A DNA stretch of 57,668 bases from CAVPCY01 sp963770765. Lineage in GTDB: Bacteria > Actinomycetota > Coriobacteriia > Anaerosomatales > PHET01. Below, one piece after another: positions 1 to 9,869 of the stretch. The notes beneath the pieces are model-generated. The model was given only the letters and a program-made list of their open reading frames with translations, was not told the DNA's origin and made no database searches. The stretch lies in assembly GCA_963770765.1 (NCBI GenBank), contig CAVYQS010000001.1, positions 1-57,668 on the forward strand, read 5' to 3'. The position numbers and the translations under genes are program-made. Numbering within the stretch: position 1 is the first letter of the stretch; each line of letters opens with the position of its first letter.

Positions 1-1560
1 GTCCATGGCCGCAGCGGCCTTGATCTCCCCGAGCAGATCGCCCGACAGCGGGCTGTCCACGGTGATGGCCATGAGCGCCTGGCCGCCCTCCTCGGTTCGT
101 CCTACCTGCATCGAGCCGATGTTGATGCCCTGGGCGCCCAGCACGGTGCCGACCTTGCCGATCATGCCGGGGCGGTCGGGGTAGCGGAAGAACGCCATGT
201 GCTTGGCGGGCGACATGTCGAGGTCGTAGCCGTAGAGGGACACGATGCGCGGCTCGTCCTTCTTGCCGATGAGCGCCGAGCCGATCTCCACGGGTCCGTG
301 CGGCGTGACGGCACGCAGGATCAGCATCGAGACGTAGTCGTGGGTCTCGGCGCGTTTGGTCTCGGTGATGCGGATGCCGCGCTGCTCGGCGAGGTAGTCG
401 GCGTTGACGAAGTTGACGGCCTCGTCGGTCGCCCGGGTGAGCAGCCCCTTGAGCGCCGCCGTGCGCACGATCCGGGTGTCGAGCTCGGCGAGCGCGCCCA
501 CGGTCATGATGTCGAGCTCGTCGACACCGCCGCTCGCGAGCTGCGCGAGCATCGTGCCCATGTCCTGCGCGAGGTCGATGTACGGACCGACCTTCTCCAT
601 GACCTCGGGCGACACCGGCGCGACGTTGACGGCGGTGGGGACCATGCGGCCCTCGAGGCCCAGCGCAACGAACTCGGCGATCTGCTCACCGGCACGGTCC
701 TGTGCCTCGCTCGTGGACGCACCGAGGTGCGGCGTGAGGATCACGTTGTCGAACTCGATGAGGGGCGAATCGGTGCACGGCTCGACCTCGAACACGTCGA
801 TCGCGGCGCCGCCCACCTTGCCGGAGCGAACCGCGTCGGCGAGCGCGTCGATCTGGTAGATGCCGCCGCGCGCGGTGTTGACGAGGTAGACGCCGTCCTT
901 CATCGCCGCGAACTGCTCGGCGCCGAACATGCCGATCGTCTCTTTGGTCTTGGGCAGGTGCACGGTGATGAAGTCCGCCAGCGGCAGGATGTCGTCCACG
1001 TCGCTGTAGACGGTGATGCCCATCTCGGCGGCACGGGCCTCTGAGATGTAGGGGTCGTATCCGATGAGATTCATCCCGAAGCCGCGAGCGCGCTCGGCCA
1101 CGAGCGTTCCGATGCGGCCCAGACCGAAGATCGCGAGCGTCTTCTCGTAGAGCTCGGCGCCGGTGAACTTCGAGCGCTCCCACTTGCACAGCTTCATGCT
1201 CGCGCTCGCCTGCGGTGTCTTGCGCGCCATCGCGAGCATGAGCGCCATCGTCTGCTCGGCGGCGGAGACGATGTTGGACGTGGGCGCGTTGCACACGATG
1301 ATGCCGCGCTCGGTGGCTGCCTCGACGTCGACGTTGTCGACGCCCACTCCGGCGCGGCCGATGATCTTGAGGTTGACGCCGGCCTCGATGACCTCGCGCG
1401 TGGCGCGGGTGGCCGAGCGCACGATCAGCGCGTCGTAGGCGGGAATCTCGGCAACGAGCTGCTCGGGGGTGAGGTCGGTGCGCACCTCGACGTCGAACTT
1501 GTTCTGGAGAAGACCGATGCCTGAGGCGGCGATCTTCTCGGCGACGAGTACCTTCAGCAT
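1..1560 (-). CDS. serA: D-3-phosphoglycerate dehydrogenase, 3' end cut by window edge
   Basis: Oxidises 3-phosphoglycerate to 3-phosphohydroxypyruvate, the first step of serine synthesis. Translating the minus strand from the ATG at 1560 stays open to base 1, giving 520 residues of a family usually about 525 long, so only a few C-terminal residues are missing. Visible parts are the N-terminal catalytic half (MLKVLVAEKI), the Rossmann nucleotide loop (IFGLGRIGTLVAERA), the catalytic-domain segment VNTARGG, the LTPHLGAST stretch, an intervening ASB domain and a C-terminal ACT domain (DRPGMIGKVGTVLGAQGINI). This is the long, ACT-regulated type, so serine feedback is expected. It follows the aminotransferase by 7 bases and is the last visible gene of the ilv operon. 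Confidence 0.96.
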   Translation of the reverse strand, partial: MLKVLVAEKIAASGIGLLQNKFDVEVRTDLTPEQLVAEIPAYDALIVRSATRATREVIEAGVNLKIIGRAGVGVDNVDVEAATERGIIVCNAPTSNIVSAAEQTMALMLAMARKTPQASASMKLCKWERSKFTGAELYEKTLAIFGLGRIGTLVAERARGFGMNLIGYDPYISEARAAEMGITVYSDVDDILPLADFITVHLPKTKETIGMFGAEQFAAMKDGVYLVNTARGGIYQIDALADAVRSGKVGGAAIDVFEVEPCTDSPLIEFDNVILTPHLGASTSEAQDRAGEQIAEFVALGLEGRMVPTAVNVAPVSPEVMEKVGPYIDLAQDMGTMLAQLASGGVDELDIMTVGALAELDTRIVRTAALKGLLTRATDEAVNFVNADYLAEQRGIRITETKRAETHDYVSMLILRAVTPHGPVEIGSALIGKKDEPRIVSLYGYDLDMSPAKHMAFFRYPDRPGMIGKVGTVLGAQGINIGSMQVGRTEEGGQALMAITVDSPLSGDLLGEIKAAAAMD

Positions 1561-1567
1561 TGCGCGC

Positions 1568-2714
1568 CTACCCTTCCATGAAGACGGTCTCGGCGGCCAC
1601 GATTCCCGCACCGCGCTCGAAGTCGTAGCCCAGCTCGGCGAGCGTCATCTCGAGCGCCGCGAGCGTGGTGATGATGTCGAACTCACCGAAGTAGCCCAGG
1701 TGGCCGATGCGGAAGATCCGGCCCGCGTAGTCGTCCTGGCCGCCGGCGATCGTGATGCCGTGCTTGGACTTGAGGATCTTGACGATCGCCTTGCCGTCGA
1801 CGCCCTCGGGAACCCACACGGGCGTCACGGCGCTGCCGCGACCTTCGGGCGGGGCGAAGAGCGTGAGGCCCAGCGCTTCGCAGCCGCGACGGGTCGCCTC
1901 GGCCAGACGGGTGTGCCGCGCGATCGTGTTCTCGATGCCCTCTTCGCGGATCATCTTGAGCGACTCGTTCAGGCCCAGGACCAGCGTGACGGCCGGCGTG
2001 AAGGGCGTGGTGTCCTTCTCGACGTTCTTCTTGTACTTCATCCAGTCGAAGTAGAACTTGGGCAGCGTCGAGCGCTCGTAGGCACGCCACGCCTTCTCGC
2101 TCACCGTGCAGGCAGCGAGGCCCGGCGGGAGCATGAGGCCCTTCTGCGAGCCGGTCATGACCACGTCGAGGCCCCACTCGTCGGTCTTGCACTCGACCGC
2201 ACCGATGCCGGTGATCGAGTCGACGATCAGCACCGTCTCCGGGATACTCGCGCACGATAGCGCCGATCGCCTCGACGTCGTTGAGCACGCCGCTCGACGT
2301 CTCGGACTGCGTGACGATCACCGCGCGCACGCCGGGGTTCTCGGCGAGTGCCGTGGCGACGTCCGCGGGGTCGACGACCTGGGTCCACTCGAAGGCGAGA
2401 TCGACGACGTTCACGCCGTACGCCTCGCAGATGAGCTTCTGTCGGTCGCCGAACTTGCCGTTGCGGCACACGATCGCGGTGTCACCGGCGCACAGCGTGT
2501 TCACGATCGCGGACTCCATGACGCCCGTCCCCGACGCCGCGAACAACAGCGCGTCGGCTTCCGTCTGGAAGACGTACTTGAGGCCCTCGATGGCCGCCTT
2601 GAACGCCGCCGAGAAGTCCGGCGTGCGGTGGTGGATGATGGGTGCGGCCATGGTCAGCATGACCTCGGCGGGTACCGGGGTGGGCCCCGGTGTCATCAGG
2701 TACTTCTTCTTCAC
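1568..2714 (-). CDS. Class V aminotransferase (alanine/serine-glyoxylate type), frameshifted
   Basis: PLP-dependent aminotransferase of the alanine-glyoxylate/serine-pyruvate family. The N-terminal part starts at the ATG at 2714 (MKKKYLMTPGPTPVP, then HHRTPDF and ASGTGVMES). The rest lies in another frame, with IVDSITGIG, the PLP lysine in TGSQKGLMLPPG, and a normal C-terminus ending at 1568. The two halves join near 2239-2243, where removing one base restores VREYPETVLIVDS, giving about 381 residues, normal for the family. The lesion looks like a single extra C, probably a sequence error. Placed between ilvC (10 bases away) and serA, it may serve as the phosphohydroxypyruvate or hydroxypyruvate aminotransferase in place of SerC; that role is inferred from position only. 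Confidence 0.85.
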
Positions 2715-2724
2715 TGTGCGCCCC

Positions 2725-3723
<999 letters not shown>

Positions 3724-3791
3724 CGTGGTGTCGCCTTCCCTTCGGTCGGCCCCGCTTGGCGGAGGCCGGTTTCCCATACTGTCATGGTGCA

Positions 3792-3808
3792 GCGGCCACG
3801 CGGGCCGC
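3792..3808 (-). other. Hairpin in the ilvN-ilvC gap
   Basis: The 101-base gap between ilvN and ilvC holds a perfect 6-bp inverted repeat GCGGCC/GGCCGC with a 5-base loop. It lacks a following U-run, so it is not a typical terminator. It could be an RNA processing or stability element that sets ilvC expression within the operon. Only the pairing is seen; function is unknown. Confidence 0.35.
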
Positions 3809-3824
3809 GGTGGTTTCGCGTGCG

Positions 3825-4310
3825 TTAACTCTCCCTGCCGCCGCGAGCGAGCGCGATCTTGCCTGTGCGCGCCATCTCCTTGATGCCGTAGGCGCGGAAC
3901 AGGTCCTCCATCGCGTCGATCTTGTCGGTGGCCCCGGTGGCCTCGATCGTCACCGAGTTCTTGCCCACGTCCACGATCTTGGCCCGGAACACGTTCGCGA
4001 TCTCGATGATCTCGTGGCGCCGCTCGGGGGCGGCGTTGATCTTGAACAACACGAGCTCACGCTCGACCGAGTCGGCCGGGTCGAGGTCGTGGACCTTGAT
4101 CACGTTGACGAGCTTGTAGATCTGCTTCGTGATCTGCTCGAGGGGCGTCTCGGCCGCCGAGCAGACGACGGTGATGCGCGACAGCGTCGGGTCCTCGGTG
4201 GTACCAACCGCGAGCGAGTCGATGTTGTAGCCGCGGCGGGCGAACAGCGAGGTGACGCGCGTCAGCACGCCGGGCACGTTCTCGACCACGACCGAGAGTG
4301 TGTGCTTCAT
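3825..4310 (-). CDS. ilvN: Acetolactate synthase small (regulatory) subunit
   Basis: Regulatory subunit that binds IlvB, raises its activity and confers valine feedback. The 161-residue product has an N-terminal ACT domain (MKHTLSVVVENVPGVLTRVTSLFARRGYNIDSLAVG) followed by the IlvN C-terminal domain (ELVLFKINA...RRHEIIEIANVFRAKIVDVG...SVTIEATG). The length equals the usual small AHAS subunit. The ATG at 4310 is preferred over upstream in-frame starts because MKHTLSV is the family N-terminus and it overlaps the ilvB stop codon as TAATG, indicating translational coupling in 1:1 operon order ilvB-ilvN. Confidence 0.96.
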   Translation of the reverse strand: MKHTLSVVVENVPGVLTRVTSLFARRGYNIDSLAVGTTEDPTLSRITVVCSAAETPLEQITKQIYKLVNVIKVHDLDPADSVERELVLFKINAAPERRHEIIEIANVFRAKIVDVGKNSVTIEATGATDKIDAMEDLFRAYGIKEMARTGKIALARGGRES

Positions 4311-6064
4311 TACTCCCACACCTCCTCGAGCAGATCGTCGTCGAGCATCTCGGACACCGGACACCCGGGCACGCCGCCGAGCATCTCATCGATGCTGCCT
4401 CCGGGCGCGACCATGGGGAACACGCACTCCTCGCCCACCACCCGGCAGTCGACGATCGCCGGGCCGTCGAAGTCGAAGGCCGCCGTGAGCGCGGCGTCGA
4501 GTTCGTCGGGAGAGGTGACGCGCACGCCGAAGCATCCGTACGCCTCGGCGAGCTTCACGAAGTCGGGGCAGTCCTGCGCGAGCACGCTCGACGCGTAGCG
4601 CTTGCCGTAGAACAGCTCCTGCCACTGGCGCACCATGCCCAGGTAGCCGTTGTTCAAGATGACGACCTTGACCGGCAGGTCGTTGAGCTTGGCGGTCGCG
4701 AGCTCCTGCAGGTTCATCTGGAAGGAGCCGTCTCCCGCGATGTCGATGACGAGCGCATCCGGGCGCCCGGCCTTGGCTCCGATCGCGGCCGGGAAGCCGA
4801 AGCCCATCGTGCCCAGCCCTCCCGAGGAGACCCACGAGCGTGGGGTGTGGAGCGTGTAGAACTGGCACGCCCACATCTGGTTCTGGCCGACCTCGGTACA
4901 GATGACCGTGTCGCGATCGGCCGTGAGTGCGCTCACGCGCTCCACGACGTGTTGCGGGTACAGGACACCGGGCTCGGGCGCGTAGTGCAGCGGGAACTGC
5001 TTGCGCCATTCGTCGACCAGGTTGACCCACGGTTCGGTGCGCGGTTCCGCGCCGGTCTTTCGCAGCTCGGCGACGATGCCGGCCACGATGTTCTTCGCAT
5101 CACCCACGATGGGGACGTCGACGGGCTTGTTCTTGCCGATCTCGGCGGGGTCGACGTCGACGTGGATGATCTTGGCCTTGCTCGCGAACGAGGAGAGCTT
5201 GCCGGTGACGCGGTCGTCGAAGCGCACGCCGATGCTGATCAGCAGGTCCGTCTCGGTGATCGCGTAGTTGGTGTACTTGGCGCCGTGCATGCCCGGCATG
5301 CCCATCCACAGGTGATGGTCCTCGGGAAACGCGCCCTTCCCCATCATCGTGGTGACCACGGGGATCTGCATCAGCTCGGCGAGGTCCTTGATCTCCTTGG
5401 CCGCGCCCGACGCGATCACGCCGCCGCCGATGTAGAGCAGGGGCCTGCGTGCCCGCGAGATGAGCGAGACCGCCTGCTTGATCTGCTTGCTGTGCCCCTT
5501 GAAGGTGGGCTTGTAGCCGGGCAGGTTGACCGGCTGATCGTAGTCGAAGTCGAGTTCGCCCTTGCTGACGTCGACGGGGAGGTCGATGAGCACCGGGCCG
5601 GGCCGGCCGGTGGTCGCGATGTGGAACGCCTCCTTGATCACCGCCGGCAGGTGGGCCGGCTCCGTCACCAGGTAGTTGTGCTTGGTGATCGGCAGCGTGA
5701 TCCCGGTGATGTCGGACTCCTGGAACGCGTCGGTACCCAGCACCGCCTGCGACACCTGCGCCGTGAAGACGACCATGGGAATGGAGTCCATGTAGGCGTT
5801 GGCGAGTCCCGTGACGGTGTTCGTGGCACCGGGGCCGCTCGTGACGATGACCGGTGCGACACGCCCGGTGGAGCGCGCGTACCCGTCGCCCATGTGCATC
5901 GCGCCCTGCTCGTGCCGAGGCAGGATCGTGCGGATCTTCTCGGAATCGTAGAGCGCGTCGAAGATGGGCAGCGCCACGCCGCCCGGATAGCCGAAGACGG
6001 TGTCGACCCCCTCGGCCTCCAGACAGCGCACGAGCGCCTCTGCTCCGGTGATGCGGTCGGTCAT
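4310..6064 (-). CDS. ilvB: Acetolactate synthase large (catalytic) subunit
   Basis: ThDP- and FAD-dependent enzyme condensing pyruvate with pyruvate or 2-oxobutyrate, the first common step of branched-chain amino acid synthesis. The 584-residue protein shows the N-terminal ThDP-pyrimidine domain (VFGYPGGVALPIFDAL, with the catalytic-Glu motif HEQGAMHMGDGYARSTG), the central FAD-binding domain, and the ThDP-diphosphate motif GDGSFQMNLQELATAKLNDL ... NNGYLGMVRQWQ. I chose the ATG at 6064 (MTDRITGAEALVRCLEAEGV) because it overlaps the ilvD stop as ATGA; upstream in-frame codons would run into ilvD. Expression should follow the T-box upstream of ilvD. Confidence 0.97.
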   Translation of the reverse strand: MTDRITGAEALVRCLEAEGVDTVFGYPGGVALPIFDALYDSEKIRTILPRHEQGAMHMGDGYARSTGRVAPVIVTSGPGATNTVTGLANAYMDSIPMVVFTAQVSQAVLGTDAFQESDITGITLPITKHNYLVTEPAHLPAVIKEAFHIATTGRPGPVLIDLPVDVSKGELDFDYDQPVNLPGYKPTFKGHSKQIKQAVSLISRARRPLLYIGGGVIASGAAKEIKDLAELMQIPVVTTMMGKGAFPEDHHLWMGMPGMHGAKYTNYAITETDLLISIGVRFDDRVTGKLSSFASKAKIIHVDVDPAEIGKNKPVDVPIVGDAKNIVAGIVAELRKTGAEPRTEPWVNLVDEWRKQFPLHYAPEPGVLYPQHVVERVSALTADRDTVICTEVGQNQMWACQFYTLHTPRSWVSSGGLGTMGFGFPAAIGAKAGRPDALVIDIAGDGSFQMNLQELATAKLNDLPVKVVILNNGYLGMVRQWQELFYGKRYASSVLAQDCPDFVKLAEAYGCFGVRVTSPDELDAALTAAFDFDGPAIVDCRVVGEECVFPMVAPGGSIDEMLGGVPGCPVSEMLDDDLLEEVWE

Positions 6065-7732
6065 GAGAGCACCGCCCCCTTGTCTGCCGATGAAACCAGC
6101 TTCGAATACCTGACGAGCACGCCCTCGGTCACCGTGGGCGGCCGAGGAGCCCACGCCGCAGCGCGCGCGGCGAGCTCATCCTCGTCCACATGCAACGTGA
6201 GCGTCGCGGCGTCGATGTCGACGGTGATCGAGTCGCCCTCGACGACGAGTGCGATGGGGCCGCCCGCCGCGGCTTCAGGGCTGACGTGGCCCACCGCCGG
6301 GCCCTTGGTGGCTCCCGAGAAACGCCCGTCGGTGATGAGCGCGACGCTCTTCGCCAGCTCCGGGATGCCCGCGATGGCCGAGGTCGGCGTGAGCATCTCG
6401 CGCATACCCGGCCCGCCCTTGGGGCCCTCGTAGCGGATCACGACGATGTCGCCGGCGACGATGGCTGCCGGCGAGGATCGCGGCGACCGCGTCCTCCTCG
6501 GCATCGAAGACCCGGGCGGGGCCCGTCAGGACGCGCATCTCCTTGGGTACCGCGGACTGCTTCACCACAGCACCGTCGGGAGCGAGGTTCCCGCGCAACA
6601 CGCGCAGGCCTCCCTCGGGGTAGTACGGGTCTTCGAGGCGGTGTATCACGCGGCCGTCGGCCTCGGGAGCGGCAGCGGCGATCTGGCCCATCGTGCGGCC
6701 GTCGACGGTGGGCGCCTCGGTGTCGATCAGGCCTGCTCGCGCGAGCTCACCCATGATCGACGGGATGCCGCCCACCCGGTAGAGGTCCTCCATGTGCAGG
6801 TCGCTCGCCGGGCTGATGCGCACCAGGTTGGGCGTGCGGGCCGAGACGGCCGCCCAGTCGTCGAGCGTGATGTCGGCGTCGGCCTCGTGGGCGATCGCGG
6901 TGAGGTGCAGCACCGTGTTGCTCGAGCCGCCGAACGCCATGTCGAGCGTCATCGCGTTCTTGATGCTCGCGGCGTTCATGATCCGGCGGGCGGTCACGCC
7001 CTCCTCGAGCAGATCCATCACGCGCATGCCGGCCTTCTTGGCCAAACGGATCCTCTCCGAGTAGACCGCGGGGATCGTGCCGTTGCCCGGCAGCCCGATG
7101 CCGATCGCCTCGATCAGGCAGTTCATCGAGTTCGCGGTGAAGAGCCCCGCGCACGAGCCGCAGGTCGGGCAGGCGTGCTCTTCGAGCGTGAGGAGGTCCT
7201 CGGCCGACATCGTACCGGCGGTGACCTTGCCGACCGCCGTGAACACGGTGTCCAGGTCGACGGCCTCACCCGTGGGTCCTCGACCGGCGAGCATCGGCCC
7301 GCCACTGATGACCACGGTGGGCAGATCGAGGCGGGCGGCAGCCATGAGCATGCCCGGGATGACCTTGTCGCAGTTGGGGATCATGACGACCGCATCGAAG
7401 GCGTGAGCCCTCACGACGATCTCGACGGAGTCCGCGATCACCTCGCGGCTGGCAAGCGAGTAGCGCATGCCGGCGTGGTTCATCGCGATGCCGTCGCACA
7501 CGCCGATGGTCGACATCTCGAGCGGCGTCCCGCCGGCCATGTAGACGCCGGCTTTGACGGCGTCGGCGACCTTGTCGAGCATCAGATGGCCGGGGATGAT
7601 CTCGTTCGCCGAGTTGACCACCGCGACAAGGGGCCGGTTGATCTCGACATCGGTGAGGCCGTCGGCCTTGAGAAGGCTGCGGTGCGGGGCCTTGGACAGG
7701 CCGCCCTTCATGCGGTCGCTCTCATGCGTCAT
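6061..7732 (-). CDS. ilvD: Dihydroxy-acid dehydratase, frameshifted near 6463
   Basis: Iron-sulfur enzyme that dehydrates dihydroxy acids to 2-oxo acids in branched-chain synthesis. The N-terminal frame from the ATG at 7732 (MTHESDRMKGGLSKAPHRSL) carries the cluster cysteines in NCDKVIPGM and CPTCGSCAGLFTANSMNCL. The C-terminal part is in a second frame, from AGDIVVIRYEGPKGGPGMREM to the stop at 6061. Dropping one base of the GG at 6463-6464 restores AILAGSIVAGDIVVIRYEG and a full protein of about 556 residues. The lesion hits a strongly conserved stretch with no other decay, so a sequence error is likely. It is first in the operon, directly after the T-box leader, with GGGAAGGGCGA as ribosome site. 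Confidence 0.93.
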
Positions 7733-7884
7733 GCGCGAATCGCCCTTCCCTTGCGGGTCGGGGGCGCCCATCGCAGCGGCCGCACAAGAACGCGAGGAGC
7801 GGGAGGCGCGCCTCAGGGCGCACCACGGGCTCGGTGTTCGAAGCGGAGAGGGTCGACAGACGACGAAACCGCGGAAAAGCCATG

Positions 7885-8148
7885 CGGTCGCCCCGTCGCC
7901 GGGACGAGAGCATCAGCTCCCGCGGTACCACCCCGCTTGACGTCCGGTCTCCTCGGCAGACCTGCGAAAAGGTCGCGAAGGCGGACGTCCACTCGTGCGG
8001 CAGGTAACGGTTGCCACCGACCCGATCTAGTAGCCCGGCCGCGTTACGAAGGTCGTTCGTGCGATGCGGCCGGTCGTTTGCCCGGGTGGCTCAGGGGCGA
8101 GTTTCGAAGCGTCCTGCGTCGGGCTTCCAGCGACCCCGACTCTCTGAA
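7885..8148 (-). promoter_or_regulatory. T-box leader, probably leucine-specific, upstream of ilvD
   Basis: This explains most of the 512-base gap between ilvD and the L,D-transpeptidase. On the minus strand the RNA begins with the Stem I pattern AGAGAGTCGGGGTCGCTGG near 8145. It contains GAAACTCGCCCCTGAG, where CUC (8101-8099), followed by a purine, sits at the usual specifier position, implying tRNA-Leu. Next come CCGTTACC and GAGTGG, an 8-bp Stem III (7982-7989 with 7939-7946), and the invariant T-box GGTGGTACCGCG at 7932-7921. A 7-bp hairpin TCGTCCC/GGGGCGA follows at 7907-7888. Bases from there to the ilvD start hold only the untranslated leader. Leucine assignment rests on motif position and should be folded to confirm. 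Confidence 0.9.
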
Positions 8149-8151
8149 GCG

Positions 8152-8179
8152 AGGATTGGCCTCTACTTGTCCCCGTCAA
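8152..8179 (-). promoter_or_regulatory. Likely promoter of the T-box/ilv operon
   Basis: On the minus strand TTGACG (8179-8174) lies 16 bases before AATCCT (8157-8152). The predicted start falls near 8145, at the first bases of the T-box Stem I. The -35 is good, the -10 weak; agreement with the T-box start is the best support. Confidence 0.45.
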
Positions 8180-8244
8180 CGCCGTTTGCGTGTTCGGTTG
8201 AAAGGCGAGTCTATCCCAAGCCCGCGTGCACCAGCAAGGACCGC

Positions 8245-9258
8245 CTACGGCCGTATGACGATCGTGTAGCCCCTGAGCCGCTTCGACAGGACACGGATGT
8301 GCTTGTTGAGCACGCGTACGCATCCGTGACTCGCCCGCTTTCCGATCGAGCTGGGCCTGTTGGTCCCGTGCAGGTAGTACGAGGTGCGGACCCACTTCCC
8401 GCTCTTGGCCTTACGCAAGAGCGGCATCCGCCACGGTCCCCACACCGAGCTTGGAGTCTTCATCCGCTTGCCGAGCTTGAACGTTCCGCTGGGCGTCGGG
8501 GCCCACGGCAGCCCTATCGCAACCCGTGTCGTGAACGTGACCACGCCGGAGTGGACCTCGTAGAGCCGTCTGTCGGACTTGTCCACGAGCACGTACTTCT
8601 TGGGCGACGGTGTCTTGCCGAGGTTGTAGTAGTCCACGTACGGGCCGGTGACCGATCCGAACCCGTTCTGAGACACGAGGCGAACGCTCCCCGCCCCTTT
8701 GGGAACCGACACCGGGGGCAACCGTACCTCTCCGGCGGCATCGGCGGTCACATCGCCCGACCACGCGTCCACCCATGCCGAGCCGCGCTTGAGCAGCACG
8801 CGCACCCGGGTCGCCCTCGGACCTGTGCGTCCGGAGAACGCCTGCGGAGATCGCACGAGCGCGTTTCTCTTGAGCACGACCGTGGGTGAGGCGGGGCGGT
8901 AGGTGCTGCCCTGGAGCACCGCAGGCGCGCTCTGCCATACCGCGACACCGCCGGCGAACGCGGTCGCCTGCACCTCGGTCCTCTCGCCCGGTGCAACCCA
9001 CGCGACGAACACGTCGGGTGACTCCTCCGTGCACGTCAGCGTCTGCACCGGCGTGTTCGCCCGCTCGCAGGTGACGGTCACCGTCTCGACGGTGCTGTCG
9101 ACGTTGACGCGGACGGGCACCAGCCCGCGCACGAAGTCCGGGGTCCCCGCCGTGCTGAGCGAGTACTGAGCGAAGGCCGGCGCGGCCGACATCGCGAAAC
9201 CGACGACCGCGGCGACGAGAAGAGCGCGCGCGACCGGGGCGCGAAGCAGGGAGCGCAT
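8245..9258 (-). CDS. Secreted L,D-transpeptidase (YkuD domain)
   Basis: Cell-wall cross-linking or protein-anchoring enzyme acting outside the membrane. The 337-residue product begins with a signal peptide (MRSLLRAPVARALLVAAVVGFAMSAAPAFA), then an Ig-like or all-beta region of about 170 residues. A C-terminal YkuD domain follows, from KYVLVDKSDRRLYE to the catalytic block YYLHGTN...ASHGCVRV with Cys about residue 313. The ATG at 9258 overlaps the stop of the preceding small secreted protein as ATGA, so the pair is co-transcribed. Its substrate would be peptidoglycan stem peptides; the specific role (3-3 cross-links or attachment) cannot be told from sequence. Confidence 0.92.
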   Translation of the reverse strand: MRSLLRAPVARALLVAAVVGFAMSAAPAFAQYSLSTAGTPDFVRGLVPVRVNVDSTVETVTVTCERANTPVQTLTCTEESPDVFVAWVAPGERTEVQATAFAGGVAVWQSAPAVLQGSTYRPASPTVVLKRNALVRSPQAFSGRTGPRATRVRVLLKRGSAWVDAWSGDVTADAAGEVRLPPVSVPKGAGSVRLVSQNGFGSVTGPYVDYYNLGKTPSPKKYVLVDKSDRRLYEVHSGVVTFTTRVAIGLPWAPTPSGTFKLGKRMKTPSSVWGPWRMPLLRKAKSGKWVRTSYYLHGTNRPSSIGKRASHGCVRVLNKHIRVLSKRLRGYTIVIRP

Positions 9259-9746
9259 CAGAGTCTCCAGACCCAGATGCTCGTCACCTTCCCGCTCTTC
9301 GTATTGAAGTACGTCGAGCCCGTCGAGGCCTTCAGGCGGTATGCACCGCCCACGTACTTCAGCTTCGACCCGTACGCGGACTTGAGCTTCGCGACGGTCG
9401 ATCCGACCCGGATTCCCTTGCTCGTCTTGTACTTCGCGGAGTAGACCATGAACGCGTTGACCTTGTGCTTGCTGTTCGAGTACATGACGACCGAGTAGTG
9501 CCCCCCGGACTTGGTGCCGAAGTAGCGGATGTAGTACGTCTTCCCGCTGCCCTGGTAGTCGCGGTCGACCTTGTACTTCTTGACCTTGCCGATCCTCTTC
9601 GCAGCCGTCGTGTCCTTCATGCCGAGTCGAGCGGTGTTCACGCCCTTGTTCACCACGATCGTCGCCGCGTGCGCCGTCGCCGGCGCGACGACGGCCACCG
9701 AGACCAGCGCCACCGCCACGATCGCAGCCATCCCACGTGCTCTCAT
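9258..9746 (-). CDS. Small secreted protein, BamE/SmpA-like fold suspected
   Basis: A 162-residue protein with a signal peptide (MRARGMAAIVAVALVSVAVVAPATAHA) followed by a lysine- and tyrosine-rich domain. The segment KGIRVGSTVAKLKSAYG resembles the G-x-T/S-x-x-x-V-x-x-x-x-G signature seen in SmpA/OmlA (BamE-like) folds, and an earlier RLGMKDTTAAKRIGK could be a second copy, so a two-repeat domain is possible. It precedes the L,D-transpeptidase with a 4-base overlap and is divergent from the MBOAT operon. A role in wall binding is plausible but not shown. The ATG at 9746 was chosen for the signal peptide it produces. Confidence 0.7.
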   Translation of the reverse strand: MRARGMAAIVAVALVSVAVVAPATAHAATIVVNKGVNTARLGMKDTTAAKRIGKVKKYKVDRDYQGSGKTYYIRYFGTKSGGHYSVVMYSNSKHKVNAFMVYSAKYKTSKGIRVGSTVAKLKSAYGSKLKYVGGAYRLKASTGSTYFNTKSGKVTSIWVWRL

Positions 9747-9869
9747 GAGTGCCCCCTCGCTCCGTCGCGTGAGCCGGCAGCTCGCCGCAACACTCTGGTT
9801 GATTCCCACTTCTGGGTAACATCTGCCTTGATCGCGACGCCCTGGGTCGGAGGAAGCGCTCGAACGGGG

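Noticed and set aside
4298..6433. A 711-codon open frame on the plus strand opposite ilvB
   Set aside because: High GC makes long antisense frames common; composition is arginine/alanine/aspartate-rich with no family motif, and ilvB on the other strand is fully conserved. The same applies to the long frames opposite ilvC, rlmKL and nuoL.
7733..8244. A protein-coding gene in the gap between ilvD and the transpeptidase
   Set aside because: Short open frames there are explained by T-box leader sequence and have no motifs or ribosome sites.
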